Source: Calvatia gigantea (lineage: Eukaryota; Basidiomycota; Agaricomycetes; Agaricales; Lycoperdaceae). From it: DNA of 64,000 nucleotides. A model generated the notes under the pieces. The model was not told the origin of the DNA. It made no database searches and saw nothing but the letters and a program-made list of their open reading frames with translations. This document shows, piece after piece, positions 25,484 to 37,400 of this stretch (positions are counted from its first letter, which is position 1; each line of letters begins with the position of its first letter). Location of the stretch: NCBI GenBank assembly GCA_025093985.1, contig JACAAK010000011.1, forward strand, positions 1,426,001 to 1,490,000, read 5' to 3'. The position numbers and the translations under genes were made by a program.

Positions 25484-26272
25484 ATGCCTAGCCCTGCTAT
25501 GCCAAACCCTATGGCTACAGGAGCCCCAGTATGGGATGGTCGAGGAGCTACACTCCGAGACTTCCTATGGCGTCTAGAACGCTTATTCGATGTCTCTAGT
25601 ATCACAGACATGGAAGATAAAGTAAAATGGGCCGTTAGCTATGTAGAGCCTAGCGTACGAGATGAATGGACAAGCTTCCCGGAATATATAACTCCAGACT
25701 GGAACGGTTTTAAAGATCGTTTGAAGCAGGAGTATCCGGAGCTCATAGCAGAAGAACAAGGTTCAGTGGCTAGATTACGAGCATTAGGACGAGAATACAA
25801 ACACATTAGTATGTTTGACGAAGAACACCTCTTAGCTTTCAAGAGGAAGTTCTTGTTACAAGCAGAAAAATGTCTAACAAATCCGCCGCTCGTAACGAAC
25901 CGTGAACTGGTAGAAATGTTTGTTGGAAGTCTAGATAAACACTTCCAAGAGAACTTGAATACTAGATTAAGTATCAACGGTCGCGCTCGCGCAGGAGGCG
26001 TGGCCCGAGGCGAAGATCCATATGATTGGACTGAAGTCGTTGCTAAAGCAGTAGAGCTGGTCAGTGGAAAGACCATAGCTAAAGCGTTAAAATATGATAA
26101 CAATCCGGAGACTATGTCTCGAGCTATACCACCGCAAGTAAAACGCGAACCTGTTGAGCAGCAGTCGGACTTACGCGAAGAAATCGCTAATCTAAAAGTA
26201 TATTTCTTTACAGAAAATCCCAAGTTTACGACTCAACAACACATATCAAATTCCGCTTCGTTAACCCTTTAA
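25484..26272 (+). CDS. Retrotransposon Gag-like protein
   Basis: The open frame extends from 25100, but its first ATG is at 25484 (MPSPAMPNPMATG). The product has the helical layout of Ty3/gypsy-type Gag from basidiomycetes: VWDGRGATLRDFLWRLERLF, VKWAVSYVEPSVRDEW, DWNGFKDRLKQEYP, LLAFKRKFLLQAEKCL and LVEMFVGSLDKHFQENL. No zinc knuckle is visible before the stop at 26272; after it the sequence is decayed. The protein would form the particle shell. If translation starts at a non-ATG codon, the product could include the basic Pro/Gln-rich part from 25100. Confidence 0.55.
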   Translation: MPSPAMPNPMATGAPVWDGRGATLRDFLWRLERLFDVSSITDMEDKVKWAVSYVEPSVRDEWTSFPEYITPDWNGFKDRLKQEYPELIAEEQGSVARLRALGREYKHISMFDEEHLLAFKRKFLLQAEKCLTNPPLVTNRELVEMFVGSLDKHFQENLNTRLSINGRARAGGVARGEDPYDWTEVVAKAVELVSGKTIAKALKYDNNPETMSRAIPPQVKREPVEQQSDLREEIANLKVYFFTENPKFTTQQHISNSASLTL

Positions 26273-27191
26273 CTATTCAGGGACAGCCGAACATAAGCGG
26301 CCCGTACCCTGAGCAGCTACTATGTTCGATCCAAACTCTTGCCCGCTGTCCAAAAAACCAGGACAAGGAAACTTAAGTCGCCAGGAAACATGTAGATTGC
26401 AGACGCCATCCCATACCTAGAATTGAAGGTTGTCATTAAGGCATCGAGCGGAAGTCTTACCAAGACATTTGGGGCCTAGGCATGCAACCCGAATGCCCAA
26501 GAAGCGGAAACCATCAGGGAGTTAATTATGGTCCGCACCATAGATTACCTACCAAACAATTAAAGATACAGAGATAGTTAATTGAGAGAACAATGTCTAA
26601 GATATCGGTTGAATAGAAAATTTAAAGGCCGCCTTAACACAATTAAAACGTCTACATAGCTCTACAATAACTTGCTAAAGATCCTAACCACATCCGAGGA
26701 GATCGATTCAGCCTGCCAGAGCTTGCAAGATTTGTTTGGCTCAAACAGACAGCAAAAAGAATGCATGGGTTTTGTCGTTATCTCTTAAGCCCCAGGACGC
26801 AAGATCCCCGCCAGGAAAAACGGAATGACGAGCATAAAGGACAATCCTAATCTAATGCCAAAGAAAATGAAACAAGAACCAACAATCTAGACGGCAACGT
26901 TTTCCCTAAAAACGTTAGATCCGTTAGGCCGGTTTAAAGACGCCGTACCTGAATGCTTGCGCGAACAAAAGGATATAAACAAAACAAATCACCATGGGTT
27001 AATTAGATAAAACTGCAGAAATTCTCAAAGAGACGGTTCTAATCTCCAAAAAATTGTTGCTATTCCACCATGGAATTCAAGAATGAAATTGCTAAAAGAC
27101 GCGTAGAATTAAATGGCAACGTCTTGACCCGAGACGAATGATTCAAAGTGCGGAAGCTCAATAGTACAGGCTAACGCTCGTGAAACCCAGA
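26273..27191 (+). other. Decayed continuation of the Gag element
   Basis: Broken coding remnants such as CPKNQDKET (about 26350) hint at a former zinc-knuckle region. There is no intact frame, and no reverse transcriptase is visible before the copia LTR remnant starts at 27192. Confidence 0.35.
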
Positions 27192-27289
27192 ATTCCGTAG
27201 TTTATCCTAGGTAATTACACAATCTAATATAGTCTCGTTCCACGTCGACTGAGGTTTATCCTAGCCCTGTGCGTCATATCTTTCCTTTA
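27192..27289 (+). repeat. 5' LTR remnant of outer copia element
   Basis: Matches 39003-39099 of the 3' LTR except for one or two bases ('cctgtgcgtc' against 'cctgcgcgtc'). The first 170 or so bases of the LTR are missing. It ends TTTA directly before the primer site, whereas the 3' LTR reads TTTACA. Confidence 0.85.
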
Positions 27290-27301
27290 GGTTATGGGCC
27301 C
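27290..27301 (+). other. Primer-binding site (initiator tRNA-Met anticodon arm)
   Basis: GGTTATGGGCCC directly after the 5' LTR. It is complementary to the anticodon-arm sequence of initiator tRNA-Met (GGGCYCATAACC, CAT being the anticodon), as in Drosophila copia, which is primed by a 5' half of that tRNA. The same site occurs in the nested element. Confidence 0.6.
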
Positions 27302-27466
27302 CAGTGTCGCGACCTATTGAACCCGTTCACTCGTTTATCAAACTGCCGCTCATTCGTTTATACCCTCCGACGTTATCCTATCAACATCCTATTCTTTTCC
27401 TGCCGTTTTCGTTACCCCTGCTATACTAGCACCTTCGAGCCGAGCAACCTCTCTTAGACCCACGTT

Positions 27467-27677
27467 ATGTCCCAAGCTAGCCAGGCATCCAAGGTAGACT
27501 CTGATGGTCGCCAAGGATCCGCCGGTGGTAGACTTTCGTCGCCATTCGGACAATCTGAATCTGCAGACTTAGGTCATGAGAGTCAGACCGGACAGTCCAA
27601 TACCAGGACTATGTCGGCGGCTTCGGCAGGCATTTTGGTCAAGCACGAGGAGCCGAGCACACCACCTAGGGGGAAGG
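27467..27677 (+). pseudogene. Outer copia gag, first part
   Basis: ATG at 27467, 70 codons, Ser/Gly-rich, interrupted after PRGK by the nested element. Leaving out the insert and one copy of the GAAGG duplication, the frame continues exactly into 34487 and onward. Confidence 0.85.
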
Positions 27678-28085
27678 TGTTAAGACGAGTACACCACAAT
27701 AGCATACGCTAGTGGCGGAGGGGAGTCGTACTCACTGGGTTTGTTGAGATGTTGATTATAGACTGTAGCTAGAGGATATCTGAGTGGAATGATGGGCAAT
27801 AGATAGACTGAATTGTCTAAAGAATATACGCATACTACATAGGTCTTATATATCTAATGTCTCTGGTCTGTGCGCCATTCTACCTAATACAGGTGAGGTC
27901 TTATCTGCCAGTAGCATATACAGAGCATACTGCGTACATTGTTCTATTTAATAGACCATGACCAGCAACCTAGAGTGCAGTCTAGTACATTGTTCGTTAT
28001 CTCTCTTCAAGAGTGAAGTACTCAAGAACCCGTTTCAGCTATAAATAGACTGAACCAACATAGTGGTACAGATCGAGATTCAACA
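27678..28085 (-). repeat. 3' LTR of nested copia element
   Basis: 408 bp, TGTTAAGACG...GATTCAACA on the plus strand, with TGTT/AACA inverted ends. Differs from the other LTR at five positions, all at CpG sites. Confidence 0.95.
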
Positions 28086-28098
28086 CTCCTCCTCACTT
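28086..28098 (-). other. Polypurine tract of nested copia element
   Basis: The minus strand reads AAGTGAGGAGGAG directly before the 3' LTR; this is the expected plus-strand primer. Confidence 0.6.
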
Positions 28099-28110
28099 GA
28101 AGGAGGGAGA

Positions 28111-31100
28111 TTAACATTTCATCGATCGAGCGGCTTTATCCCATGCTTCGATATCGGAACCGAAAATCAGTCCTAACTCAGGACGGAAGAGATTGATTTT
28201 GGTTACGCCAAGATTCTTTGTAAAGATATCGGCGGGATTGTCTTGTGAAGACACATCACCAATAACAATGATACCCTCCTCAACTAATTCTCGCACATAG
28301 TGGTAATGAATATCCACGTGCTTCGATCATTTTTCAACAATGGGATTTTCAGTCCAGAATTTGGACCCATCGTTGTCGCCGTAGAGAATAGGAGTTGGGT
28401 GCTCAATCTTGAGCTCCTCCAGAAGCTGTGACAGCCATTTCACTTGTCGTGAAGCGTCAGACAGTTCTTTGTATTCCGCCTCAGTGGACGATAATGAAAC
28501 CGTCTTTTGTCGCCGCAAAGTCCAAGTGACAGCACCGGACGCGATCATACAAACGTTTCCTGAAACAGATCGGCGGGTTTCTGTATCTTGAGCCCAATCC
28601 GAGTCACTGAGGCATTCCAGTGTCACCGCGGATTTCCCAGTATCGCCTTCATATTTTAATGCATAGTTCCTTGTCATAGACAAGTACTTTAATACATGTA
28701 TTCCAGCGCGATAGTGTTCGGGTGCGGGGTTAGCGGCATGTTGTGCCAGCTTAACTACGGCAAAGGCTATGTCGGGCCTAGTACCGATCATCAAGTACAT
28801 TAAAGATCCAACCAATTGTTGGTACTTTAGACGGAAGGGGGTCATTGCAGTTCCTTTGTTCGTAATGAACTGGAAGCCGGCTGGTAATGGTGTTTTAGCC
28901 GCGGCAGACTGTGGAACCTGGAAGCGCTGCAAGATCTTATCCAGGTATTTCACCTGTTGGATGAAGATTTGTCGCTTGGAGCGATTCCTCGAGATTTTCA
29001 TCCCAAGAAATTCTTCACAGGGACCATGGTCTCTGCATTCCCACTTTTTCGTGAACTTTCCCTTCAACTCGTTGAGGAGGGGGGAGTTTTTCTTTCCCAA
29101 GAAATTCACGTCATCAACATAGACAATGGCTACTACTAGCTCTTTCGTCTTTGGATGTCTGTGAAAGTATACAGCGTAGTCAGATTTGCAGCGGGTAAAT
29201 CCCAGCTCAATCATAGATTGATGCAATTCTTTCCACCACTGTCGACCGGCTTGTTTAAGGCCGTAAATCGCTCGTCGTAGTCTCCATACTTTTCCTTCCT
29301 GCCCGGGAAGTCGAAACCCTTCGGGCTGTTCCATGTATATTTCCTCGTCCAGTTTGCCATATAAATAGGCAGTTTTTACATCAACGCTGTGCATATCCCA
29401 ATCATGGATTGCAGCGAGTGCGAAGCTTACACGCGCAGACTCGTAGCGGACAACTGGAGAGAAAAGCTCGTTGTAGTCGATGCCTTCAATCTGCGAGAAC
29501 CCTTTCGCAACTAAGCGAGCTCGCAGGCGGCCATCAGACTTCTCGAGAAATACCCAACGGTTTTTAACCGTCCTCCTTCCTTTCGGAAGATCTACAAGTT
29601 CGTATACCCCTCGTTTTTTCAACGCTTCGAGTTCCTCGATACACGCAGCCATCCATTTTGCCTTGGTAGGCTCAGGAAGCTTAAGCATGTCACGGAAAGT
29701 TTCAGGCTCTCCGTGTGCGGTATTATGTACCGTCTGTATCAAGAAATCGATCAATTTTACTCCTCCCTCAGCGACAAGCCTTTCAATGTCCATGTCATTT
29801 ACATCGTGAGATGTTGGATCATTGTTTTCAGGCATAGGCGGCAGTTCCGGACGTGGAGGGAGCTGAAATGGAGGCAAATCAAAGGGTTGTGGCGGGTACC
29901 GCTCAGCACGAACTCTTTGTCTCACATATTCAGGATGATTAGTCCTTGCTCTACGCTCTCGAATAATCTCGTCTGGAGGGGCATTGGCGCGTACGCGCTG
30001 CCTTTGCCTCTGCTGCTCTTGTCAGTGAGTCTGATCTATTTCTCTTTCGATCGAAATTGGACGCCTGTTCTCTCCATATGTATTACCCGGTCTGACAGGA
30101 GGCCTGCCTTGTCGTTCAGAATGACGCGGCTCTACCTGATCAGAACCAACAGCACGACGTTTGGGAACAGGGATTGGGAACTCCTTGTTCTCGGTGTCCC
30201 ATACATCTCTGTCCACATGCCAATTATCACGTACGTCAGACTCCTCCTCAACGGTTGTTCCACGTGAAGGTGGCGACTCAGGTGGGGGAACCCAAGGTGG
30301 CGTATTGCCAGGTGATGGCCGTCGTGAATTTATGCTGTCTGGTGGAGTAGAATCTCGCCGGGGTAAAGGAGGTGTAGGCGGAGAATATTTCGGTTTAGAT
30401 GGTGGAGAAACTGGAGGTAACTTTACTGGCTGATCAGGTGGAGGTGGAACAATTCCAGCGTCATCTGAAGATGGCGGAATAGGTGGTTCATTCTCTAATC
30501 CTGGTCTAGGCAGATTTCTCTCTCCTCCGTGATTAGGCTGGTTACTGCTATCCGGCACTGAATCGGGGCATTTAGGGAAATATCCCTCGTCGAACAAGGC
30601 GTTTGGTGATATAAAGATCACGTTGCCTGCCGTGTGCCGCATAAAGACGTAGTTTTTACTGCCTTTGTATCCAAGAAAGATCATCATCTCGGATTTTGCG
30701 GACAATTTGTTTGGGCGGATTTCATCGGGTAGATATACGTACGCGCCGCATCCAAACACACGGATATGGGACAGATTTGGCTTTTCCCTCGAATAACACT
30801 CAAAGGGTGTCTTCCACTGCAGATGCTGGACTGGCGTGCGATTGTATAAATGCACGGCTGTATTCAACGCAAATTCCCACCACGAGTCAGGTAGACATGC
30901 CTGTAGCCTTATAGCTTGGGCTTTCTCATGTAGGGTGCGGTTCAGTCGCTCTGCTCTCCCATTTTGCTGATGCGCATAGGGAGCAGTGGTCTCGTGGGTA
31001 ATTCCACGCGCTGCGAGTCCTGCCAATAATCTTTCATTGACATATTCTCCTCCATTATCGGTGCGAAGTCGTTTAACTCGCATTCTGGAGAGGTTCTCTA

Positions 31101-33897
31101 ACGCGCTGATTAGCTGAATAAGCTTCTCAGAAGCCTCAGACTTCTTTCGAAGGAGGACTATATGTGCGTGAGAAGAGAAGTCATCAAGGAACGTCATTGC
31201 CCATTTATATTTATGGTAACTAATGACGGGCAGTTCCAGCAAGTCTGAGTGACATAGCTCAAAGACTGCGGTGGCTCGCTTGGAGTTAATCGGAAAGGGA
31301 TTATTATGCATTTTCCCTTTGGCACAGCCGTCGCAAATGCCTTTCCGAGTAGATGGCGCGGGAATCGACGCAATGCCCTCTACGTGCTTTGGAAGCTCGG
31401 AGAGCGCGCGATCCGAAGGGTGTCCCATTCGACGATGCCAATCGATATAATCAAGTTGGCGTAATGTTAACGCAACTGGTTTCTCCTTGCTATTTTGCAA
31501 GACATACGTGTGCACCATATGTATGTTGTTTTTGAACAAACGATGAGGCCAGGCGGATAATACAGCTCTTCCTGATTTATCACGGATGGTGGTACCTTTA
31601 ACGGTTGCCTCTAATACGTAGCCGTTCCGAAGAATCTGGCCAGAGGACATTAACCGTTCTGTGATTTCTTTGATGTAAAAGACCGGCGCAATACATGAAG
31701 TTGCGCTCTTGGACTTTCCCTTGTCTGACACGTCATGCTGGAAAATCACAGACCCTCGTCCTGTCATTTCATAAATCCGGTTGCCAGCGGCTTGTATAAG
31801 CCCGAAATGGCCCATCTTAACTTCTGCGAAATCAGAGAGATAACCGGTGACATGGTACGATGCTCCAGAATCAAGGAGCCAGTCTGCGTTATTCACAGAA
31901 TGTTTATTCCCTTCTTCTCGACACTTTTGGCACTGAGACAAATCACAGATGTGATATGTGATGATCTGATTAAGATCCTCGTGCTCTTCGTGGAGTTCTG
32001 ACCTTAACTTGTCTGAATACTCGTGATTATTCACGGTATATGTAGCGTTCATCTTACTTTCCAGCTTAGTGATACCAGCGGAATAAGCAGAAGGGGAAGC
32101 GCCTTGAGCGCGCTTCCAGCATACATTGCAGTTCACGAAATCTGTACAGCGGTGTCTACGACGAGTCCCTACAGGAGGTGGACGACGTGCTACATCTGCA
32201 TAGGTGCCCCGCTCTCTTCGGTGGCCACCTGGTCGTCCCAACTCAACCTCGGAATCTCCAGGGCGTCCCGCTCCGAGGCGGACAGACCCTGCGTCTGTAT
32301 CATTCTGTCCCATCCGTTGATGGGGCTGCACATCATCCTCTGCGTCAGAGCAAGAATAGTAGTCAGTTGAAGGTACTGACCCACACCCTCCGTCGGAACC
32401 GTAGTCGGTGTCCGAGTCGTTGTCGTCTAAGACCGACTCGAGGACGGACTCGATCTCCTTTGGTGCCTGCTTCTTCTTGAGCGGCTTGGGTTTCTTGATA
32501 ATCGCCGGCTTGTTATACACAGGGGCCGGCCACGCAATCTCGTCTTCCTCCCTCGTGACGGTGGATGGAGATGCCTCGACATCCATTTCGTCAAATTGCT
32601 TCCACATCTCCTCCGAACTCTCGCCTGACGAAGAAGTTGATTTGAGACGTTCGTCCCACTTCTTCAAGGCGGTAACCTTGGCTTTCACCAAAGGTTTGCG
32701 ACGAGCTTCGGGCTCGGGTGCAGTGATGCATGACGCGAGCAGAGTGGCATTGCTGCCAGTGGCTGCCGAGTTAGAGGCAACGGGAGGTGTCTTGGCTCGA
32801 CGCGTTGCTTCTACGAGGGAACGAGTGGATGGTGGCGGCACAGTTTGTGCCTGCGACACGAAATCCACGTCCTGGATGTAACCGGAAGAGGTGGCGGTAT
32901 TGCCCTGCGCACCTCCCTCCTTTCCCTTTCCTTTTCCTTTTCCTCGGGGGCGCCAACGGCGTTTCTTCTCGCCGTCGCCTTCTCCTCCAGATGGCTTCTG
33001 CTGCTGCTGCTGCTGGGGCTGCTGGGGCTTTTTAGACCCCGAAGGCTGCTGCTGACCTTGCGGTCGCTGTCCACCTTGCTGCTGTCGCTGCTGCTGCTGC
33101 TGCTGCCCACCTCCCTGTCGTGGAGTAAAGCGCGCTCGTTGCGCGTGGGCGGTCTGGTTGGAGGCGTAAGCGGCAATGATGCCGCTTCGGGCCTTATCCC
33201 ACGTCAGCTCATGGAGCGACGTGTTTGAGGTGAGGAGCGTCTGAGCTACATGGCTCAAAGACGGGTGAAGGGAGTGGAGGAGGACCATCGTTTCGATCTC
33301 CGGGGCGATGCCACTATCCATGGCGTCAAGCTGCCCGAAGATCTGCTGGAGCTTGCTCATCTTCAGCGAGGGATCACCACTGAGAGGGAGCTCAAACGTA
33401 ATGGCGCGAATGAACTCATTGTAAACCTGAGCTGGTCCAGGAAGGCCGTATTGGCCCTGCAACTGAGACCAGAGAGCGCGAGCGTCCCGGGCGGAATGCT
33501 TGAGCATGCTATTGGGGAGAGTTGCCTCAATCAACCCAAGAGCGCGCATCCGGAGGTTGTTGGCCATACCAACACTGCGGTGCTCCTCAGCAGTTGCAGG
33601 AATTGGAGTTCCTGGTCGTGCGGGACGTGCCGGCGAAGTGCTAGTCGCCGGGGTAGCTGGGTGCTCAGGTCCGTAGGCCTGCTCATATTGGACTGGTTCG
33701 TCCATGGCTCCAGAAAAGTCCCATCCGGTCCAGGAGCAATCGTTCAAGGAGATGCACATAAGTGCAGATCGAAGGCGAAGCGACCAGATGGTGTAGTTAC
33801 CCGTCCCAGTAAGGACGGGAAGCTGTCCGCTAGGGGTTTGAACAAAACCCTGCGGAGCAGGGGCCGGTTTAGACATATCTAAGAATAGGGTAAACAT
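28111..33897 (-). CDS. Copia Gag-Pol polyprotein (two in-frame TGA stops)
   Basis: One frame of 1,928 sense or stop codons before the terminal stop. Gag (residues 1 to about 430) starts MFTLFLDMSKPAPAPQGF and contains a Gln-rich stretch and a Lys/Gly/Arg-rich block (RWRPRGKGKGKGKEGG) but no CCHC zinc knuckle where one is expected. Protease WLLDSGASYHVTG is near residue 672. Integrase has HSDLLELP, TFLDDFSSHAHIV, RTDNGGEY and QQNGRAERLNRTLHEKA (D, D, E) at about 880-985. Reverse transcriptase has RLVAKGFSQIEGIDYNELFS and an intact YVDDVNFLG at about 1593. RNase H has DSDWAQDTETRRSVSG and SSTEAEYKEL at about 1770-1800. The stops, at 30022-30024 and 28327-28329, both lie where CGA arginine fits (for example VEK*SKHVDIHYHYVRE). 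The element is probably inactive by itself, but only just. I label it CDS because the domains are intact. Confidence 0.9.
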
Positions 33898-34061
33898 GCG
33901 TTAGCATCATGTAGGACTGCAGTGCGTAATGCACGCGTCGCAACATGGGTCAGACACAGGGATCAAATGGACCAAAGGACCACCGTCTCCCAGGTTGCGT
34001 ACGACCGTAGCCTCCTACACTCTACCAGCGTTGCAAACATGGTCTGAGTGAGCGGCGGTCG

Positions 34062-34073
34062 GGGCCCATAACC
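34062..34073 (-). other. Primer-binding site of nested copia element
   Basis: The minus strand reads GGTTATGGGCCC directly after the 5' LTR, complementary to the anticodon arm of initiator tRNA-Met and identical to the site of the outer element. Confidence 0.6.
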
Positions 34074-34481
34074 TGTTAAGACGAGTACACCACAATAGCA
34101 TACACTAGTGGCGGAGGGGAGTCGTACTCACTGGGTTTGTTGAGATGTTGATTATAGACTGTAGCTAGAGGATATCTGAGTGGAATGATGGGCAATAGAT
34201 AGACTGAATTGTCTAAAGAATATACGCATACTACATAGGTCTTATATATCTAATGTCTCTGGTCTGTGCGCCATTCTACCTAATACAGGTGAGGTCTTAT
34301 CTGCCAGTAGCATATACAGAGCATACTGTGTACATTGTTCTATTTAATAGACCATGACCAGCAACCTAGAGTGCGGTCTAGTACATTGTTCGTTATCTCT
34401 CTTCAAGAGTGAAGTACTCAAGAACCCGTTTCAGCTATAAATAGACTGAACCAACGTAGTGGTACGGATCGAGATTCAACA
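34074..34481 (-). repeat. 5' LTR of nested copia element
   Basis: 408 bp, partner of 27678-28085. On the minus strand it carries a TATA-like CTATTTATAG near its upstream end. It is followed by the target duplication GAAGG. Confidence 0.95.
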
Positions 34482-37400
34482 GAAGGCACCGTCGAAACCC
34501 AACAAAGTCCATTGGACTCTTAATGTAGCTCACATCGAGCCTAGTCGTTATCAATACATGATGAACCTCCCCGTTAAACTTAATGTGTCGAACTACAAGA
34601 TATGGGTCCAGCAGATGCGGACTCAATTCCGAATCTTTGACGTTTACGACTACTGTACCGGTTCTGTTCAGGGTGACACCAACAACGCAGAACACAGTGA
34701 GAGATGGGCTCGCACAAATGCTATTGTCTGCGCCATACTCTCAGCCAACATGGTGGAGGATATCCAGATACAATTGGGTTATCACGAAATCGCTGCCGAT
34801 ATGTGGGGGGAAGCTCAATCTATATTTGCGGGATAGTCTATGATGGATTGGACTCTGCTCCTGAGCACCCTTATTACAACGAAATACATCAACGGCGAGG
34901 ATGTTATCACACACATCACTACGATGAAGACACTACGTCGAGACATTGCGGCTATTAAACGCGACATCGGAGATGATTTTTTCGCCTGTATCCTGCGCCT
35001 ATCTATGCCACCCAACTGGAGCTACGTATTCGCTGGCCTACCTGAAAACTACACAGCCACTGAAATCGAACGTCGTATTCGCGAAGAGGATGGTGTTCGA
35101 AAGAATCACCAGGCTACTGCCGCTCTCGCATACCGCTCTATGGCCAGGAACAACAACAACAATAATCGGCGAAATCAGACTCAGCAACCTGGTCAACCCT
35201 TCTGCACGAACTGCAAGATTTCGGGTCATGACTGGAAGGACTGTTGGTCGAAAGGGGGTGGGGCTGAAGGTCAAGGACCTCGCCAGAGGAAGAAGAAGAA
35301 TAAGGGGAAACAAGGAGGGAACTCACGTCACAGAGCTAATCAAGCTCAAGCTGATGAAACTATGGACGACAATCGATCTACGGCTAGTGGGGGGAACTCT
35401 CTTGCTGGGGACTCAGCCTATATGGCTACCACCAGCTCACAGCCGAAATCAGACACTTGGATTCTCGACAGCGGTGCGACGGCACACATATGTAACCAAC
35501 GATTGGCATTCACAACATTCACACCTCGCAACGATATTATTGGAGGTATCAATGCCGACGGCCCTCAGCTACATTCCACAGGTGTGGGGAACATTAAGCT
35601 CCTCGTCACCGTGAAAGGCCGCCCTGCTCGCATCGTCACTCTCCTCGATGTCAAATACTGTTCCAATGCTCACGACAACCTCATTTCTAAGAGCCGAATG
35701 GATCGAAAAGGCCTCGAAATTCGAAAGAAGGGGGGATTGGTCCAAATTAACAAGAAGGCCGAAATCGTTATGGAAGGACATCTCCAACGAAATGGCCTCT
35801 ACCACCTCACCTGCTCTTATCCCCTCAAGACTTCACCTCCATCTTCGCTAGCCTTCGCTGCTATCTCCTCTGACATATCGTCACTGGATCTCTGGCATCG
35901 CCGACTTGGGCACCTCAATGAGGAATACCTCTGACACCTAGCTAAGCATCAGATGGTCTCCGGGCTTGATCTCAAGACCTTGGATCGACTCAATGCATGT
36001 GCAGGGTGTGCCCTCGGCAAGCATCCACAAGCTCCCTTCCCTCAGCAAGCTTCGCGACGAGCGAAACGACCCCTTGAGCGCCTTCATGCCGATCTCCAAG
36101 GCCCTTTCTCCACTTCTATTGAAGGGTACCACCATGTCCTCATTGTCGTTGATGACTTTTCGAGGATGGGCTGGAAGATCTTTCTTAAGCAGAAGAGTGA
36201 TGCTCGACAACACCTCCGAGACCTCATCACCTCTCTTGAGAACCGAATTGGCAACAAAGTGGTCTATTTTCGATCAGACCGCGGTGGCGAATTTACAGGA
36301 CATGCACTCAAGTCATACTTCAAGGACAAGGGTATCACCCACGAGATGTCAGCTCCACACACTCCTCAACAAAACGGTGTAGCCGAACAATTCAATCGTA
36401 CTACTCATGAGCATGCCCTCGCCATGTTGAAGGAGGCTGGTATGGCTGATGGCTTTTGGCCTGAAGCTCACCAGTATGCTAGCGACGCTCGTAATTGCAG
36501 TCCAACCAAGACACTCAACCACATCACTCCTTACCAGGCATTCTTCAATGAGAAGCCCAGTGTCTCCGCCTTCCGAATTTTCGGATCACGCTGCCATGTT
36601 CGCACACCACATGAACTTTGACGAGGAAAGCTTGATGCCCACTCTATTGAAGGGGTATTCTGTGGCTTTGATCCTGCCTCCACTTCGTGGAAGATATGGA
36701 TCCCTTCGAAGAGGTCATTTCAGGTATCTCGGGACGTCATCATCTATGAGACAGTGAACCACCCAGGTATTGATACATCTATACCTCCTGTCACGAGTGA
36801 GGGGGTGAACATCGACGATCCCACTCATTCTCGGAGTCATCCTAACTCCATCCCTATACCTGAGGAGACTGGTTCGCCTCTCCCTCGTTCATCTCCTATA
36901 CCTTCCGATCCTCCATTCACCACTCCTCCATCCATTCCTGATCCTCACCCAGCTCCTTCGACTGCTAATCCCAATCCTATTCCTTCCTCCATTCCTAATC
37001 CATCTGAGCCTCGATGAACTACCCGAATCTCTCGACCATCATGGATCAAACAAGCCAACAAGGAACAAGCAGTTAAGGAATTCGAAGCCAAGAAACAGCA
37101 TCAGAAAATATGTGAAGCTCGAGCTAATCATCTCAACAATCCAACCTCCAAATACCAACTACCTCCTACAATTCCTGAGCACAAAGCTATCGAGCACACT
37201 CCTGAAGGCGACCTTGCTCACATTGCCTACCTAGCTGCCTATGGCCCAGTCATCCCTCAGAGCTTTGAGGAGGCTATCACTGGACCTGATGCCAACAACT
37301 GGTGGAAAGCTATGAGGGAAGAGATATCTCTCCACTCTACTCGAGGAACCTGGAGAGCTGAGAAGATGCCGAAGGAGAGGACTGCTGTTGGTTGTCGATG

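Larger units (their letters stand above)
27678..34481 (-). mobile_element. Nested young copia element, complete
   Basis: 6,804 bp with two 408-bp LTRs that differ at five positions, and a GAAGG target duplication at 27673-27677 and 34482-34486. It has a primer site, a polypurine tract and a single gag-pol frame with only two internal stops. The high LTR identity and near-complete frame make it the youngest element in the window. Confidence 0.95.

Noticed and set aside
32408..33882. Several long plus-strand frames
   Set aside because: Antisense to the low-complexity, Gln-rich gag of the nested copia element.
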